Shown here piece after piece: positions 1 to 9,931 of a stretch of 64,000 nt of DNA. Numbering within the stretch: the stretch's first letter is position 1; every line of letters starts with the position of its first letter. The position numbers were made by a program, and so were the translations under genes. Source of the stretch: CAYLNL01 sp964385175 (GTDB lineage: Bacteria; Bacteroidota; Bacteroidia; Flavobacteriales; Flavobacteriaceae); NCBI GenBank assembly GCA_964385175.1, contig CAYLNL010000009.1:1-64000 (forward strand), written 5' to 3'. The notes under the pieces are model-generated. The model made no database searches, was not told the origin of the DNA, and saw only the letters and a program-made list of their open reading frames with translations.

Positions 1-500
1 ACTGGTTCACTATCGGTCTCTCAGGAGTATTTAGCCTTAGCGGATGGTCCCGCCAGATTCATACAGGGTTTCACGTGCCCCGCATTACTCAGGATACCAC
101 TATGATTAATTTTCTTTTCTTATACAGGACTATCACCTTCTATGGTCGTTTTTTCCAAAACGTTCTAATTCAGTAAACAATCAATGTCGTGGTCCTACAA
201 CCCCATTTGTGCCATAACACAAATGGTTTAGGCTATTCCGCTTTCGCTCGCCACTACTAACGGAATCACTTTTGTTTTCTTTTCCACCGCCTACTTAGAT
301 GTTTCAGTTCAGCGGGTTCGCTTCCCGATAAATCGGGATACTATGTCTTCAACATAGTGGGTTGCCCCATTCGGATATTTCCGGATTACAATGTATGTGC
401 CATTCCCCGGAACTTTTCGCAGCTTATCACGTCCTTCTTCGCCTCTGAGAGCCTAGGCATCCTCCATACGCCCTTATTTAGCTTATTATACTTGTATTCT
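1..500 (-). rRNA. 23S ribosomal RNA, 5' part (runs off the window start)
   Basis: Reading the minus strand from about 500 downward gives the conserved 23S opening (GGATGCCTAGGC, then GAGGCGAAGAAGGACGTG). The rest of the molecule lies outside the window. The 5' end is placed at about 495-500 by similarity to known 23S starts and is accurate to roughly 10 nt. It is the third gene of the operon 16S - tRNA-Ile - tRNA-Ala - 23S. Confidence 0.95.
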
Positions 501-710
501 ATTGCCTCTCTCGTGCTCTTTATTATCTCAATATGTCAAAGACCATTTTTTTGAAATGGTAAGATTTTAAAGGTCTTACATTTTCAAAATCGTGAATAAT
601 AAGGGAGTCGAACCCTTGAAGTTTTGTACTATAATAGTATACAAATCATTCCAGCTCCTTTCGAAAATCGAAATAACTGATTTTTCCATGTTATTATTTT
701 TTAAGAACGT

Positions 711-787
711 TGGTGGAGGTAAACGGATTCGAACCGATGACCCTCTGCTTGCAAAGCAGATGCTCTAGCCAGCTGAGCTATACCCCC
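711..787 (-). tRNA. tRNA-Ala (anticodon TGC)
   Basis: The minus strand folds as a cloverleaf with acceptor stem GGGGGTA/TACCTCC, a GGTTCGAATCC T arm and anticodon loop TTTGCAA (anticodon TGC). The 3' CCA is encoded (TGG at 711-713). It sits in the 16S-23S spacer, the usual place for tRNA-Ala. Confidence 0.97.
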
Positions 788-943
788 TTCTTTTTTAATT
801 CAGAATTATAAGATTAGAATTATATTTTCTAAATCATTCGTTTCTTTCTCGAATGTTGTTTTTCCTGAATTTTATAAAAAGTAGTCTCGGTATTTTGCCA
901 AGCTTTAACTATGACGAATTATTAACCTTTCCTGTCTCTTTTG

Positions 944-1017
944 TAGTCTCGGGCAGGCTCGAACTGCCGACCTCTACATTATCAGTGTAGCGCTCTAACC
1001 AGCTGAGCTACGAGACT
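944..1017 (-). tRNA. tRNA-Ile (anticodon GAT)
   Basis: The minus strand gives acceptor stem AGTCTCG/CGAGACT, the T-loop GTTCGAGCC and anticodon loop CTGATAA (anticodon GAT). The bases after the discriminator A read CAA, so the CCA end is not encoded, unlike the neighbouring tRNA-Ala. It lies between the 16S gene and tRNA-Ala. Confidence 0.97.
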
Positions 1018-1167
1018 TTGTACGCTTAATACAGTTTTTAATTATTAGATCAACAGTTGATAAACTACTGCTACCGAGCTACTGCTTTAGTATTGTTATT
1101 AACAGCGGGTAAGCAAAAGCTATTCTTTTCAAGTTTTTTATAGAAAAGAGATTAACGTTACTTTCTC

Positions 1168-2688
<1,521 letters not shown>

Positions 2689-2880
2689 ATCGTTAGGTCT
2701 TTACTTGAATTCTATATTAGAATTAGGTTAAGACACTTTAATTATATTCTAACTATTAATCTCGAAAAACTGTACTCAGAATGACTTTGCTTACTTTTTA
2801 GCTTCTTTATAAAGCTTGCTGTTAACAATATCTCAATGAACTTTTTATTATTATAATCCGCCTTTTAATGAAAGCGGGTG

Positions 2881-2910
2881 CAAATATATAAACTTTTTTT
2901 ACCTGCGCAA
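2881..2910 (-). promoter_or_regulatory. rRNA operon promoter P1 (Bacteroidota type)
   Basis: On the minus strand TTG (2910-2908), a 19-bp spacer and TATATTTG (2888-2881) match the Bacteroidota primary-sigma consensus TTG-N19-TAnnTTTG. The predicted start is near 2875, giving a leader of about 190 nt before 16S. The region from -7 through the start is the same as in P2. Confidence 0.75.
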
Positions 2911-3017
2911 CGTTTTAAAAAATATATTTTTAATTTTTATAGTTGGCCCCATCACTTAAGATGGCTTGTCGGTTTTTTAAGGAACGTTTGCTTAATTGGT
3001 TGCTTTGAAAGCGGGTG

Positions 3018-3049
3018 CAAATATATAACTATAGGTTGCTTCTTTGCAA
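3018..3049 (-). promoter_or_regulatory. rRNA operon promoter P2 (upstream copy)
   Basis: On the minus strand TTG (3049-3047), a 21-bp spacer and TATATTTG (3025-3018). The 22 bp at 3006-3027 are identical to 2869-2890 in P1, covering the -7 element and the start region. Two tandem promoters 137 bp apart are typical of rRNA operons; the identity of the start region suggests duplication or shared control of initiation. Confidence 0.65.
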
Positions 3050-3181
3050 CTATTTTTAAAAATATTTTTTATCTTTTTTGTATGCTGTTGATTATAAACA
3101 ATTTATGTATCATAAATAAAACCCTACTATATTTTTTTAGCAAACTCTAACATGTTTATGAAAGGAATGCGACATAAAATT

Positions 3182-3418
3182 TTAGAAATGTATTCTCTTA
3201 TGGCGGAAGGCTTTTAATTTATAGAAGATGGTAGTTAGCAGTTCAAAAGTTACAATGCGAAATGAAAGGGTTATCTTATAAAGAAGATTAATATAGAGCG
3301 GAGAAGATATTCCATACCCTAATCCACAGCCAAATTCAATTCGTTCAACCTGCAAGGTTCGTTTTTCCCTGTAAAAACCAGCATCTATAGAGAAAAGATA
3401 GAAGTGATATTCCTCGTT
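3182..3418 (-). pseudogene. Start-less open frame, possible C-terminal remnant of an outer-membrane beta-barrel protein
   Basis: The minus strand is open for about 78 codons just after thyA, but has no ATG; the frame is closed upstream by a TAG inside the end of thyA. The translation begins around EEYHFYLFSIDAGFYREKR and continues IEFGCGLGYGISSPLYIN, with alternating aromatic/polar residues like the last strands of a barrel. The last 25 residues look random. I do not recognise a family. It could be a gene tail left after a deletion that ended at thyA, or chance. The rest of 3150-3416 shows nothing. Confidence 0.3.
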
Positions 3419-4241
3419 AAACAGCTACCGCACCTTTTATAGAGGGGTGTGGATAATAATCAACCAGTTGAAAATCGTCCCATTTGAAGCTAAAAATGTC
3501 TTTTATGGCTGGATTCAGGTTTATCCTTGGGAGTAGCCTGGGTTCTCGGCTAAGCTGGAGAGTTACCTGTTCTAAATGGTTTTTGTAAATATGTACGTCT
3601 CCAAAAGTGTGAATAAATTCGCCGGACTCATAGCCGCATACCTGGCCAACCATGAGAGATAACAAAGCATAGGAGGCTATGTTGAAAGGAACCCCTAAAA
3701 AAGCATCGGCGCTTCGCTGGTATAGCTGACAAGAAAGTCTCCCTTCGGCCACATAGAACTGGAAAAGAGTGTGGCAGGGCGGGAGAGCAGCTTTGCCGCC
3801 TGCTACATTTTCTGCAAAAGATTTTTTACTATCTGGTAACACGCAGGGATTCCAGGCAGTAACTAACATTCTGCGGCTGTCTGGGTTTTCTTTCAAAAGG
3901 CGTATCACTTCTGCAATTTGGTCAATCCCTTCGCTGTTCCAGTTGCGCCATTGCTGCCCGTACACAGGGCCCAAATCGCCGCTTTCGTTTGCCCATTCAT
4001 TCCAAATACGTACCCCGTTTTCTGTTAGATACCGTGTGTTAGTGTCTCCTTTCAAAAACCACAACAATTCATAGATAATAGACTTGAGGTGGATTTTTTT
4101 GGTGGTTACAAGGGGAAAGCCGTCTTGTAGATTAAACCGCAACTGGTAGCCGAATATGCTTTTAGTGCCCGTCCCGGTACGGTCAGTCTTTTCATGCCCG
4201 TTTTCAATAATATGTCGTAATAAATCAAGATATAGTTTCAT
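3417..4241 (-). CDS. thyA: Thymidylate synthase
   Basis: Converts dUMP to dTMP using methylene-tetrahydrofolate in the cytoplasm. The 274-residue protein shows RTGTGTKSIFG (phosphate-binding Arg loop), LLWFLKGDTN, the catalytic Cys in LPPCHTLFQFYV and the QRSADAFLGVPFNIASYA stretch that binds dUMP, ending IKGAVAV as in ThyA proteins. The frame is open 21 codons further upstream, but family proteins start at MKLYLDLLRHI, so the ATG at 4241 is chosen. It is the last gene before the rRNA operon and is separated from aroE by 230 bp, so it is probably transcribed on its own. No DHFR gene is adjacent. Confidence 0.97.
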   Translation of the reverse strand: MKLYLDLLRHIIENGHEKTDRTGTGTKSIFGYQLRFNLQDGFPLVTTKKIHLKSIIYELLWFLKGDTNTRYLTENGVRIWNEWANESGDLGPVYGQQWRNWNSEGIDQIAEVIRLLKENPDSRRMLVTAWNPCVLPDSKKSFAENVAGGKAALPPCHTLFQFYVAEGRLSCQLYQRSADAFLGVPFNIASYALLSLMVGQVCGYESGEFIHTFGDVHIYKNHLEQVTLQLSREPRLLPRINLNPAIKDIFSFKWDDFQLVDYYPHPSIKGAVAV

Positions 4242-4473
4242 AGCACATAAAATAAGATACACTATCTGTAAAAGGTGAAAAAGCAGGGCTAAAGTAATAA
4301 ACAACTTAGTTGAGAATAAGGGATGGCTGATTTTTTATGAAATATTTTTTAACGTTCCCCCTGTTACAAGTAAAGCCTGTACTCTCAGGGATGTCTTTTT
4401 AATTGATTGGATAGATGAAACTATTTTTAACAGTATTTCTCATCTTTCTTTTTAGGGAATGGGGTATTACCAA

Positions 4474-5235
4474 TCAAATAGATTCGCTATTCCATATCTC
4501 CCAGGCCTTTTCTGCCTGGAAATGAAGCATTTCCAATCCGTTGCAAAGGGTAGCGCCCATCTTTTTTCCTTCTTTTAAAAAGGTTGTTTCGGGAGGGTTG
4601 TAAACTAAATCGTAGAGTAGGTGAGCAGGGGTGAGATGGGAATAGGGAAGGGGTGGTTTTTCATGGATATTTGGAGTAGTTCCCAGTGGTGTGGTGTTGA
4701 TGATAATAGGGTATTCGGGCATCATCTCTGGGCGTATTTCTTCAAAACGGAGTGTACCTGGTATGCTCCGGGAGACTATTTGATAAGAGATTTTTAATTC
4801 TTCTAAAACATACACGATGGCGCGGGAGGCTCCGCCGGCGCCCAACACCAAGGCTTGGTTGTGGTGGGGCTGGAGCAGAGGGGTGATAGATTTTTTAAAA
4901 CCATAACAATCGGTATTAAACCCTTTTGTACCTTTTTTGGTGAAGGCTATGGTGTTTACGGCTTTTATTTGGCGAGCTTCCTCGCTTAGTTCATCTAAGT
5001 ACGAAATAATAGCTTCCTTATAAGGAATAGTTATGTTTAAGCCTCTAAGATTAGGATGTTCCTTTAACAGACCTGGAAAATCAATGAGATTGGGAATATC
5101 AAAATTGACATATTGGTAGGAATCTAACCCAAGTGCTTTAAACTTTTCATTAAAGTAGCGTTTAGAAAAAGAATAGGAAATATTTTTTCCCACCAGGCCA
5201 TATAGGTTATGTGTTCTTTCTGCGACGACTTCCAT
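4474..5235 (-). CDS. aroE: Shikimate 5-dehydrogenase
   Basis: NADPH-dependent reduction of 3-dehydroshikimate to shikimate in chorismate synthesis. At 253 residues it is the short form usual in Bacteroidota. The N-terminal substrate domain has GLVGKNISYSFSKRYF (shikimate-binding SxS) and NITIPYKEAI with the catalytic Lys; NTDCYGF holds the partner Asp; the Rossmann loop is LVLGAGGASRA. The start overlaps the end of the upstream DUF368 gene by 29 bp, so the four genes from 8593 to 4474 look co-transcribed and translationally coupled. The nearby HppD and tryptophanase also handle aromatics but are not linked. Confidence 0.95.
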   Translation of the reverse strand: MEVVAERTHNLYGLVGKNISYSFSKRYFNEKFKALGLDSYQYVNFDIPNLIDFPGLLKEHPNLRGLNITIPYKEAIISYLDELSEEARQIKAVNTIAFTKKGTKGFNTDCYGFKKSITPLLQPHHNQALVLGAGGASRAIVYVLEELKISYQIVSRSIPGTLRFEEIRPEMMPEYPIIINTTPLGTTPNIHEKPPLPYSHLTPAHLLYDLVYNPPETTFLKEGKKMGATLCNGLEMLHFQAEKAWEIWNSESI

Positions 5236-6226
5236 ACCAATCTAATAAAAGAATAATTCCTATGCCAATTCCAACAAAACCAATAGCTATCCAGGTTTCT
5301 GCAAGAGAAAAATGAGGAATGTAGCGCTGGTAGTTTTGAATAATGTATTCGCCATTGCTATCTGTGAGGTAATTCCCCATAACATCTGTTTTAAAAAAGG
5401 CTTTTTTCCAGGGCCATACTACTCCCAACGAGCCCGAGATGAAACCTATGATAAGGGCGGTGGTTATGTGGCGAAAATGTTTGAGCACGTAGGTGAGGAG
5501 GTGTGAGAGGGAAATTAAGCCTATTGTAGAGCCAGCAGTGAAGACAGCTAATATTTTGAGCATTTGTATTCTGGGCTCATTGCTCAGGAAACTTATATCA
5601 CCATGCGCTATTTCAGAAAAAGTATCATATAGTGCATTTACCGAGTCCACCAGCAGCAATACATAATTTCCCATCAACATTAAAATAAAGGAGCCAGAAA
5701 GTCCTGGCAAAGGCATCCCGGAAATGCTTATGACGCCGCAAAAGAATACAAACCAAAGTTGGCTATTTTCTTTTGCAGGGCTCAGGAAGCTAATGGAAAT
5801 ACCTATGGCGGCGCCTATAATACCCGCCAAAGCGGTTTTTTTATTCCAATGATGAAAGTCTTTGCCAATGTGGTAAATAGAACCTATAATCATCCCAAAA
5901 AAAGCCGCCCACACAAAAAGCTCTTTTTGTTTGAGGAAATAATCTAATAGTTTTGATACGCTAAAATAGCTCACTAACATGCCAAGGGTGAGCAGTCCTA
6001 AAAATGTTCCGTTTATGTAGCGGTAAAAACTTTTAAACCGCCCGTGAAATATTAATTTGAATGCCGTAGTATTTATTCGTTGCAGTGAAAAAATAAATTC
6101 TTCATAAAAACCCCATACAAATGCTACAATGCCCCCGGAAACGCCGGGAACTTTGTTAGCGGCGCCCATAGCCAGCCCTTTTATGGTTAAAAGTAGTTTA
6201 TATGTAAAGGTTGACTTTTTTTTCAT
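5207..6226 (-). CDS. DUF368 membrane protein, PopT-like undecaprenyl-phosphate translocase (copy 2)
   Basis: A polytopic inner-membrane protein of 339 residues. The family motif appears as GAANKVPGVSGGIVAF near residue 21, and a second conserved loop SGMPLPGLSGSFILMLMG near 170, consistent with an inverted-repeat fold. DUF368 members (PopT) were shown in other bacteria to recycle undecaprenyl phosphate across the membrane for cell-wall and glycan synthesis; that role is inferred here. It overlaps the first DUF368 gene by 4 bp and is its paralogue. The usual Asp of GAADVIPG is Asn-Lys here (GAANKVPG), so the copies may have diverged in function. Confidence 0.85.
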   Translation of the reverse strand: MKKKSTFTYKLLLTIKGLAMGAANKVPGVSGGIVAFVWGFYEEFIFSLQRINTTAFKLIFHGRFKSFYRYINGTFLGLLTLGMLVSYFSVSKLLDYFLKQKELFVWAAFFGMIIGSIYHIGKDFHHWNKKTALAGIIGAAIGISISFLSPAKENSQLWFVFFCGVISISGMPLPGLSGSFILMLMGNYVLLLVDSVNALYDTFSEIAHGDISFLSNEPRIQMLKILAVFTAGSTIGLISLSHLLTYVLKHFRHITTALIIGFISGSLGVVWPWKKAFFKTDVMGNYLTDSNGEYIIQNYQRYIPHFSLAETWIAIGFVGIGIGIILLLDWYGSRRRKNT

Positions 6227-7155
6227 GTAAGGGAACTGGGTTTATCGCGGCCTATTTTTTCCAGGAAGAAAACTAATAAGAATCCCGCAAGGGCTAAGAG
6301 AATTGCATATAAAAACTGGCTGTCGCCGGGGTAGTGAAAAGGAGATATGTTTTTTTGCAGCATGGGAATTTTTTCACCCTCGCTATCTAAATACCAGGTA
6401 AGCGTACGTTTCCAGGGCCATATTTTAGTGAGCGAACCAATGATAAAACCTGTTAAAATAGCCAGCGTGGAGTTTTTATAGTGGGTAAGCAGCCACTTGA
6501 GTAGTCTGGAGAAACTAAATAACCCAAATAGAGCCCCCATAATGGCTACTCCTAATAGGAGAAAGTTTAGCTGATGCAACGCATTGAGAAGGGGTTTATA
6601 AGCGCCTAAAATTACTAAAATAAAAGCGCCCGAAATGCCTGGTAAAATCATAGCGCAAATAGCTAAAGCAGCGGCGAAGAAAAGAAAAATAAGATTGTCT
6701 GTATCGGTAGAAGGAGGCAGTTGGGTTATATAGTAGGCGGCTACTGCTCCTATGAACAACATAAGAAGGGTTTTAAAAGACCATCGGCTAATGGCCTTGG
6801 CTACGAACAGAATGCTGGCTATGATTAGCCCAAAGAAGAACGACCATAAGAGGATGGGTTTATGTTCTAAAAGCCATTTTACTCTGCCGGCTAATAGCAA
6901 CAGGCTTATGAAGATGCCCGCGACGAGAGTTATTAAAAAAGGAGCATTTACATAACGCCAGAAAGCGATTATACCTTTTTGTTTAAGAATTTTTAGTGCC
7001 CGTAAATTAATTCGCTGTATAGAGGTTAAGAGCTCTTCATATATACCTGCAATAAAAGCGATGGTTCCACCTGATACGCCTGGAATTACATCGGCTGCTC
7101 CCATAGCCATCCCTTTTAGTCCCAGAACTATGTAATTAAACAACGTTCGTTGCAT
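6223..7155 (-). CDS. DUF368 membrane protein, PopT-like undecaprenyl-phosphate translocase (copy 1)
   Basis: 310 residues with about 8-10 hydrophobic segments. It carries the canonical motif GAADVIPGVSGGTIAF near residue 19 and the second-half motif MILPGISGAFILVILG near 170. By family knowledge it should return undecaprenyl phosphate to the cytoplasmic face. Its stop overlaps the start of copy 2 by 4 bp (coupled translation). Its ATG lies inside a perfect inverted repeat directly after a TATCTTTG -7 element, so it may have its own promoter in addition to read-through from the TPR gene 31 bp upstream. Confidence 0.88.
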   Translation of the reverse strand: MQRTLFNYIVLGLKGMAMGAADVIPGVSGGTIAFIAGIYEELLTSIQRINLRALKILKQKGIIAFWRYVNAPFLITLVAGIFISLLLLAGRVKWLLEHKPILLWSFFFGLIIASILFVAKAISRWSFKTLLMLFIGAVAAYYITQLPPSTDTDNLIFLFFAAALAICAMILPGISGAFILVILGAYKPLLNALHQLNFLLLGVAIMGALFGLFSFSRLLKWLLTHYKNSTLAILTGFIIGSLTKIWPWKRTLTWYLDSEGEKIPMLQKNISPFHYPGDSQFLYAILLALAGFLLVFFLEKIGRDKPSSLT

Positions 7156-7179
7156 ACAGATGTGTATGCGGCAAAGATA
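7152..7179 (-). promoter_or_regulatory. Promoter -7 element with inverted repeat over the DUF368 start codon
   Basis: Minus-strand TATCTTTG (7179-7172) fits TAnnTTTG, though no TTG is found at the ideal -33 distance. Just downstream, GCATACA (7152-7158) and TGTATGC (7163-7169) form a perfect 7-bp inverted repeat with a 4-nt loop, and the ATG of the DUF368 gene (7155) is within one arm. The RNA hairpin would hide the start codon. Function is inferred. Confidence 0.4.
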
Positions 7180-7186
7180 ATGAATT

Positions 7187-8593
7187 TTAGAGGGATGTAT
7201 TTTTATAGTTAGCCATAATATTCTTCACTGCTGGGGTATCTATAATGGCAGGAAACAGTTTTTTAAAAAGGTGATGTTTCTTATAATTATTTTGCAGGGC
7301 TTCATTTAAATGAAGGTTTCCTTTAGACGTGTTAGAGAGCAGGTAGTATATGCCAGCTACACGATATTGTAGCTCACATTTTTTGGGATACATACTTAAC
7401 CCTTCCAGGAAGGCTCTCAAAGCACCCTGATAATCGCCTAATTTATAGAGTATATCGCCATATTCACGCCAGGTCTTGAAGTTGTAATTGCCCAGTTCCA
7501 TAATCTTCTTGCACGCTAAATAGACTTCCTGGTCGCAGTTTAATAGTTTGTTAATATCTATATATTTTCGCCAGTAGATGATATTTTCGCTGTCTATGCC
7601 AATAGCTTTGTTTATATAGTGAAGGGCTTCTGTATAGTTTTCTCGTTTCCAATATAAGTTGAACATGGCAAGCCAGCCTTTTTCAGATAGAGGGTCTTCT
7701 TTTATAATTAAGAGGTAATATTTTTTTGCAGCTTCAAGGTCTCCCATCTTCTCATAACATTTTCCTAATTTGAGACAGGCGTAATAGTTAGTAAGGTCTA
7801 ATTGAAACGCTGTTTGATAGCTGTCTATGGCTTCATCAAAACGTTTTATTTTTTTAAGTATGTTTGCTTTTTCTATATAAGCGCCTATAAAAGTATCGTC
7901 TGAATAGATGGAAAAATTGAAACTGGAGATAGCTTCTTCGTACATTTTTTTTATACAAAACTGTTTCCCCAACTGGTGCCAACCCAAGGCAGAGTATGGT
8001 TCTTTATTTAAATAACTGTTTAAAAACTCTATCGCCCCGTCAATATCTTCCAGGCAATTATAACAATGCACTATATTAAAAAGGAAGGATAGATTATCAG
8101 GCGTTCCATACAGGCATTTAATAAAGTAGTTTTTAGCCATTTCATATTCTTCCGCATACAAATACTCCATCGCTATTAAAGAATGAATATAATTATGGCT
8201 TTCCTCAGTTATAGTAAGGGCTTCTTTAAGAATGGCTATGGCTTTGGAATGTTCTTTTTTCCGAGAATAAATAGTGGCTTTTTGTATGTACATATCTTCA
8301 CTGCCAGTGCCTATGTAAGAACTGTCGTCTAACAATTCTTTGGCTTTATCAAACCGATTTTCAAAGATTAGAACTTCTGTATGCAAGAGTTTAAGTTCCG
8401 TAGAGGAGGGGTGTTGTTCCAATCCTATGGTAATTACTTTTTTTGCAAGACTCATCTTCCCGGTATCCATATAATACATAATAATTTCCTGGAATTCCTG
8501 GATGTCAAAGAAGTAAATATCATTTGTTTTTAACATAGATTCGAACTTCTTCACCGAATCTCTCTTTTCTTCAGGGTGCGAACTAAAGAACAT
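7187..8593 (-). CDS. Cytoplasmic tetratricopeptide-repeat protein
   Basis: 468 residues, no signal peptide. At least ten TPR-like helix pairs follow a short N-terminal helical segment (for example GWHQLGKQFCIKKMYEEAISSFNFSI and ACLKLGKCYEKMGDLEAAKKYYLLII parts). TPR arrays are protein-binding scaffolds. The same gene order, TPR - DUF368 - DUF368 - aroE, is a pattern I associate with flavobacterial genomes, so a link to envelope lipid-carrier recycling is possible but unproven. The spacing to the DUF368 gene is 31 bp, consistent with an operon. Confidence 0.85.
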   Translation of the reverse strand: MFFSSHPEEKRDSVKKFESMLKTNDIYFFDIQEFQEIIMYYMDTGKMSLAKKVITIGLEQHPSSTELKLLHTEVLIFENRFDKAKELLDDSSYIGTGSEDMYIQKATIYSRKKEHSKAIAILKEALTITEESHNYIHSLIAMEYLYAEEYEMAKNYFIKCLYGTPDNLSFLFNIVHCYNCLEDIDGAIEFLNSYLNKEPYSALGWHQLGKQFCIKKMYEEAISSFNFSIYSDDTFIGAYIEKANILKKIKRFDEAIDSYQTAFQLDLTNYYACLKLGKCYEKMGDLEAAKKYYLLIIKEDPLSEKGWLAMFNLYWKRENYTEALHYINKAIGIDSENIIYWRKYIDINKLLNCDQEVYLACKKIMELGNYNFKTWREYGDILYKLGDYQGALRAFLEGLSMYPKKCELQYRVAGIYYLLSNTSKGNLHLNEALQNNYKKHHLFKKLFPAIIDTPAVKNIMANYKNTSL

Positions 8594-8687
8594 GTACTAT
8601 TTTTGTTTTAAGATAATAAAAATAACATTTTCATACGCCAAAGGTACTATATTTTTTACTTATTATCAACGCACTAAGTAACAAAGT

Positions 8688-9875
8688 TTATAAAATACCT
8701 TTCCAGCTTTCCAAAATTTCTATGATGGTAGAACATCCGTTTCTAATTTCTTCCTCAGAAATTGTTAGGGGAGGGGTTATTCTCACCGCTTTTGGCTCAA
8801 ATAATAACCAAAACAAGATAAGTTGTTTATCGAGCGCTTTATATATAATATAATTGGCAAGCGCTTCGTTTTCTACAATAAGAGCTAATAGTAAACCTTT
8901 GCCTCGTATTTCTTTTATTAAAGGATGCACCAGCAGGCTGCGGAATAGTTTTTCTTTTTTGTGGACTCCTTCCAATATCTTGCCCTGCAAAAGCTCTTTA
9001 AGGGTTGCCAATGCAGCGGCAGCGATTACCGGGTGCCCACCAAAAGTAGTAATATGCCCTAATTTTGGATTTTCTTTAAGAAAACCCATCAATTCGCCCG
9101 ATGCTGTAAAAGCCCCTATTGGCATACCTCCCCCCATTGCTTTGCCCATAACAAGAATGTCTGGAACGATGGGGTAATGTTGAAAAGCAAAGAGTTTACC
9201 GGTTCTTCCAAAACCGGGTTGAATTTCATCCAGGATTAGTAATGCCCCTGTTTCATTACAACGATTGCGCACTTTTACCAGGTAGGCTTCATCGGGTACA
9301 ATAAAGCCTGCACCTCCTTGTATGGTTTCTAAAATTACGGCTGCTGTTTTTTCGGTGATTTTTTCTATTTCCTTATCATCATTAAAAGTAATGAAAGAGA
9401 TGCCGGGGAGTAGGGGGCGGAAAGCGGATTTGCGTTCTTCATACCCCATAACGCTCATAGCGCCCTGTGTGTTGCCATGATAGGCATTGTGGGCGGCTAT
9501 AAGTTCAGTGCGCCCGGTGTATCTTTTGGCTAGTTTAAGAGCTCCTTCTACTGCCTCTGCGCCAGAATTTACTAAGTATGTGGTTTTTAAAGGGGCAGGA
9601 AGTTGGCTGGCTAATAGTTTTGCAAGTTCTACTGCCGGTGCTTGAATGTATTCTCCATACACCATAACGTGCATATAGCGTTCTGCCTGTTTTTTAATGG
9701 CTTCTACTACTTTAGGGTGGCAATGACCTATATTGAGGGCAGAAACGCCGGCAGTAAAATCTAAAAAAGCCCTGCCGTGAATATCGTAAATAAAACACCC
9801 TTTCGCCCGCTCTACCTCAAAGGCTAATGGGTGTGGCGTAGTTTGCGCCTGGTATGTAAAAAAATCGGGTTGCAT
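8688..9875 (-). CDS. Class III PLP-dependent aminotransferase (acetylornithine/aspartate aminotransferase family)
   Basis: 395 residues. Typical class III features: FLDFTAGVSALNIGHCHP near the N-terminus, NSGAEAVEGALKLAKRYTG (phosphate grip), HNAYHGNTQGAMS, LILDEIQPGFGRTG (Asp that binds the PLP nitrogen) and the PLP lysine in VMGKAMGGGMPIGAF. The C-terminal GKGLLLAL and RITPPLTISEEE fit the family. The substrate cannot be read from sequence; annotations range from ornithine to 4-aminobutyrate or aspartate aminotransferase. There is no arginine cluster around it. It is followed by a 249-bp gap to the OstA-like gene. Confidence 0.9.
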   Translation of the reverse strand: MQPDFFTYQAQTTPHPLAFEVERAKGCFIYDIHGRAFLDFTAGVSALNIGHCHPKVVEAIKKQAERYMHVMVYGEYIQAPAVELAKLLASQLPAPLKTTYLVNSGAEAVEGALKLAKRYTGRTELIAAHNAYHGNTQGAMSVMGYEERKSAFRPLLPGISFITFNDDKEIEKITEKTAAVILETIQGGAGFIVPDEAYLVKVRNRCNETGALLILDEIQPGFGRTGKLFAFQHYPIVPDILVMGKAMGGGMPIGAFTASGELMGFLKENPKLGHITTFGGHPVIAAAALATLKELLQGKILEGVHKKEKLFRSLLVHPLIKEIRGKGLLLALIVENEALANYIIYKALDKQLILFWLLFEPKAVRITPPLTISEEEIRNGCSTIIEILESWKGIL

Positions 9876-9901
9876 TGAAAAATTGTTCTTTTGCTACTAT
9901 A

Positions 9902-9931
9902 AGAACCTGTGGCAGGTTCTATGCAAAGATA
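9902..9931 (-). promoter_or_regulatory. Promoter -7 element followed by a perfect hairpin at the predicted mRNA 5' end
   Basis: Minus-strand TATCTTTG (9931-9924) matches TAnnTTTG. A perfect 8-bp inverted repeat AGAACCTG-TGG-CAGGTTCT (9902-9920) begins at the predicted start site and ends 27 bp before the aminotransferase ATG. It may be an operator or a 5' mRNA hairpin. No TTG at the ideal -33 distance. The rest of 9932-10124 shows nothing else. Confidence 0.45.

Noticed and set aside
357..554. Open frames inside the rRNA genes (also at 1373, 1855, 2133 and 2194)
   Set aside because: They lie in conserved 23S or 16S sequence and give no recognisable protein.
2878..3150. 90-codon plus-strand frame upstream of the rRNA operon
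   Set aside because: AT-rich, made of Phe/Leu/Ile/Tyr and covering both rRNA promoters; no family resemblance.
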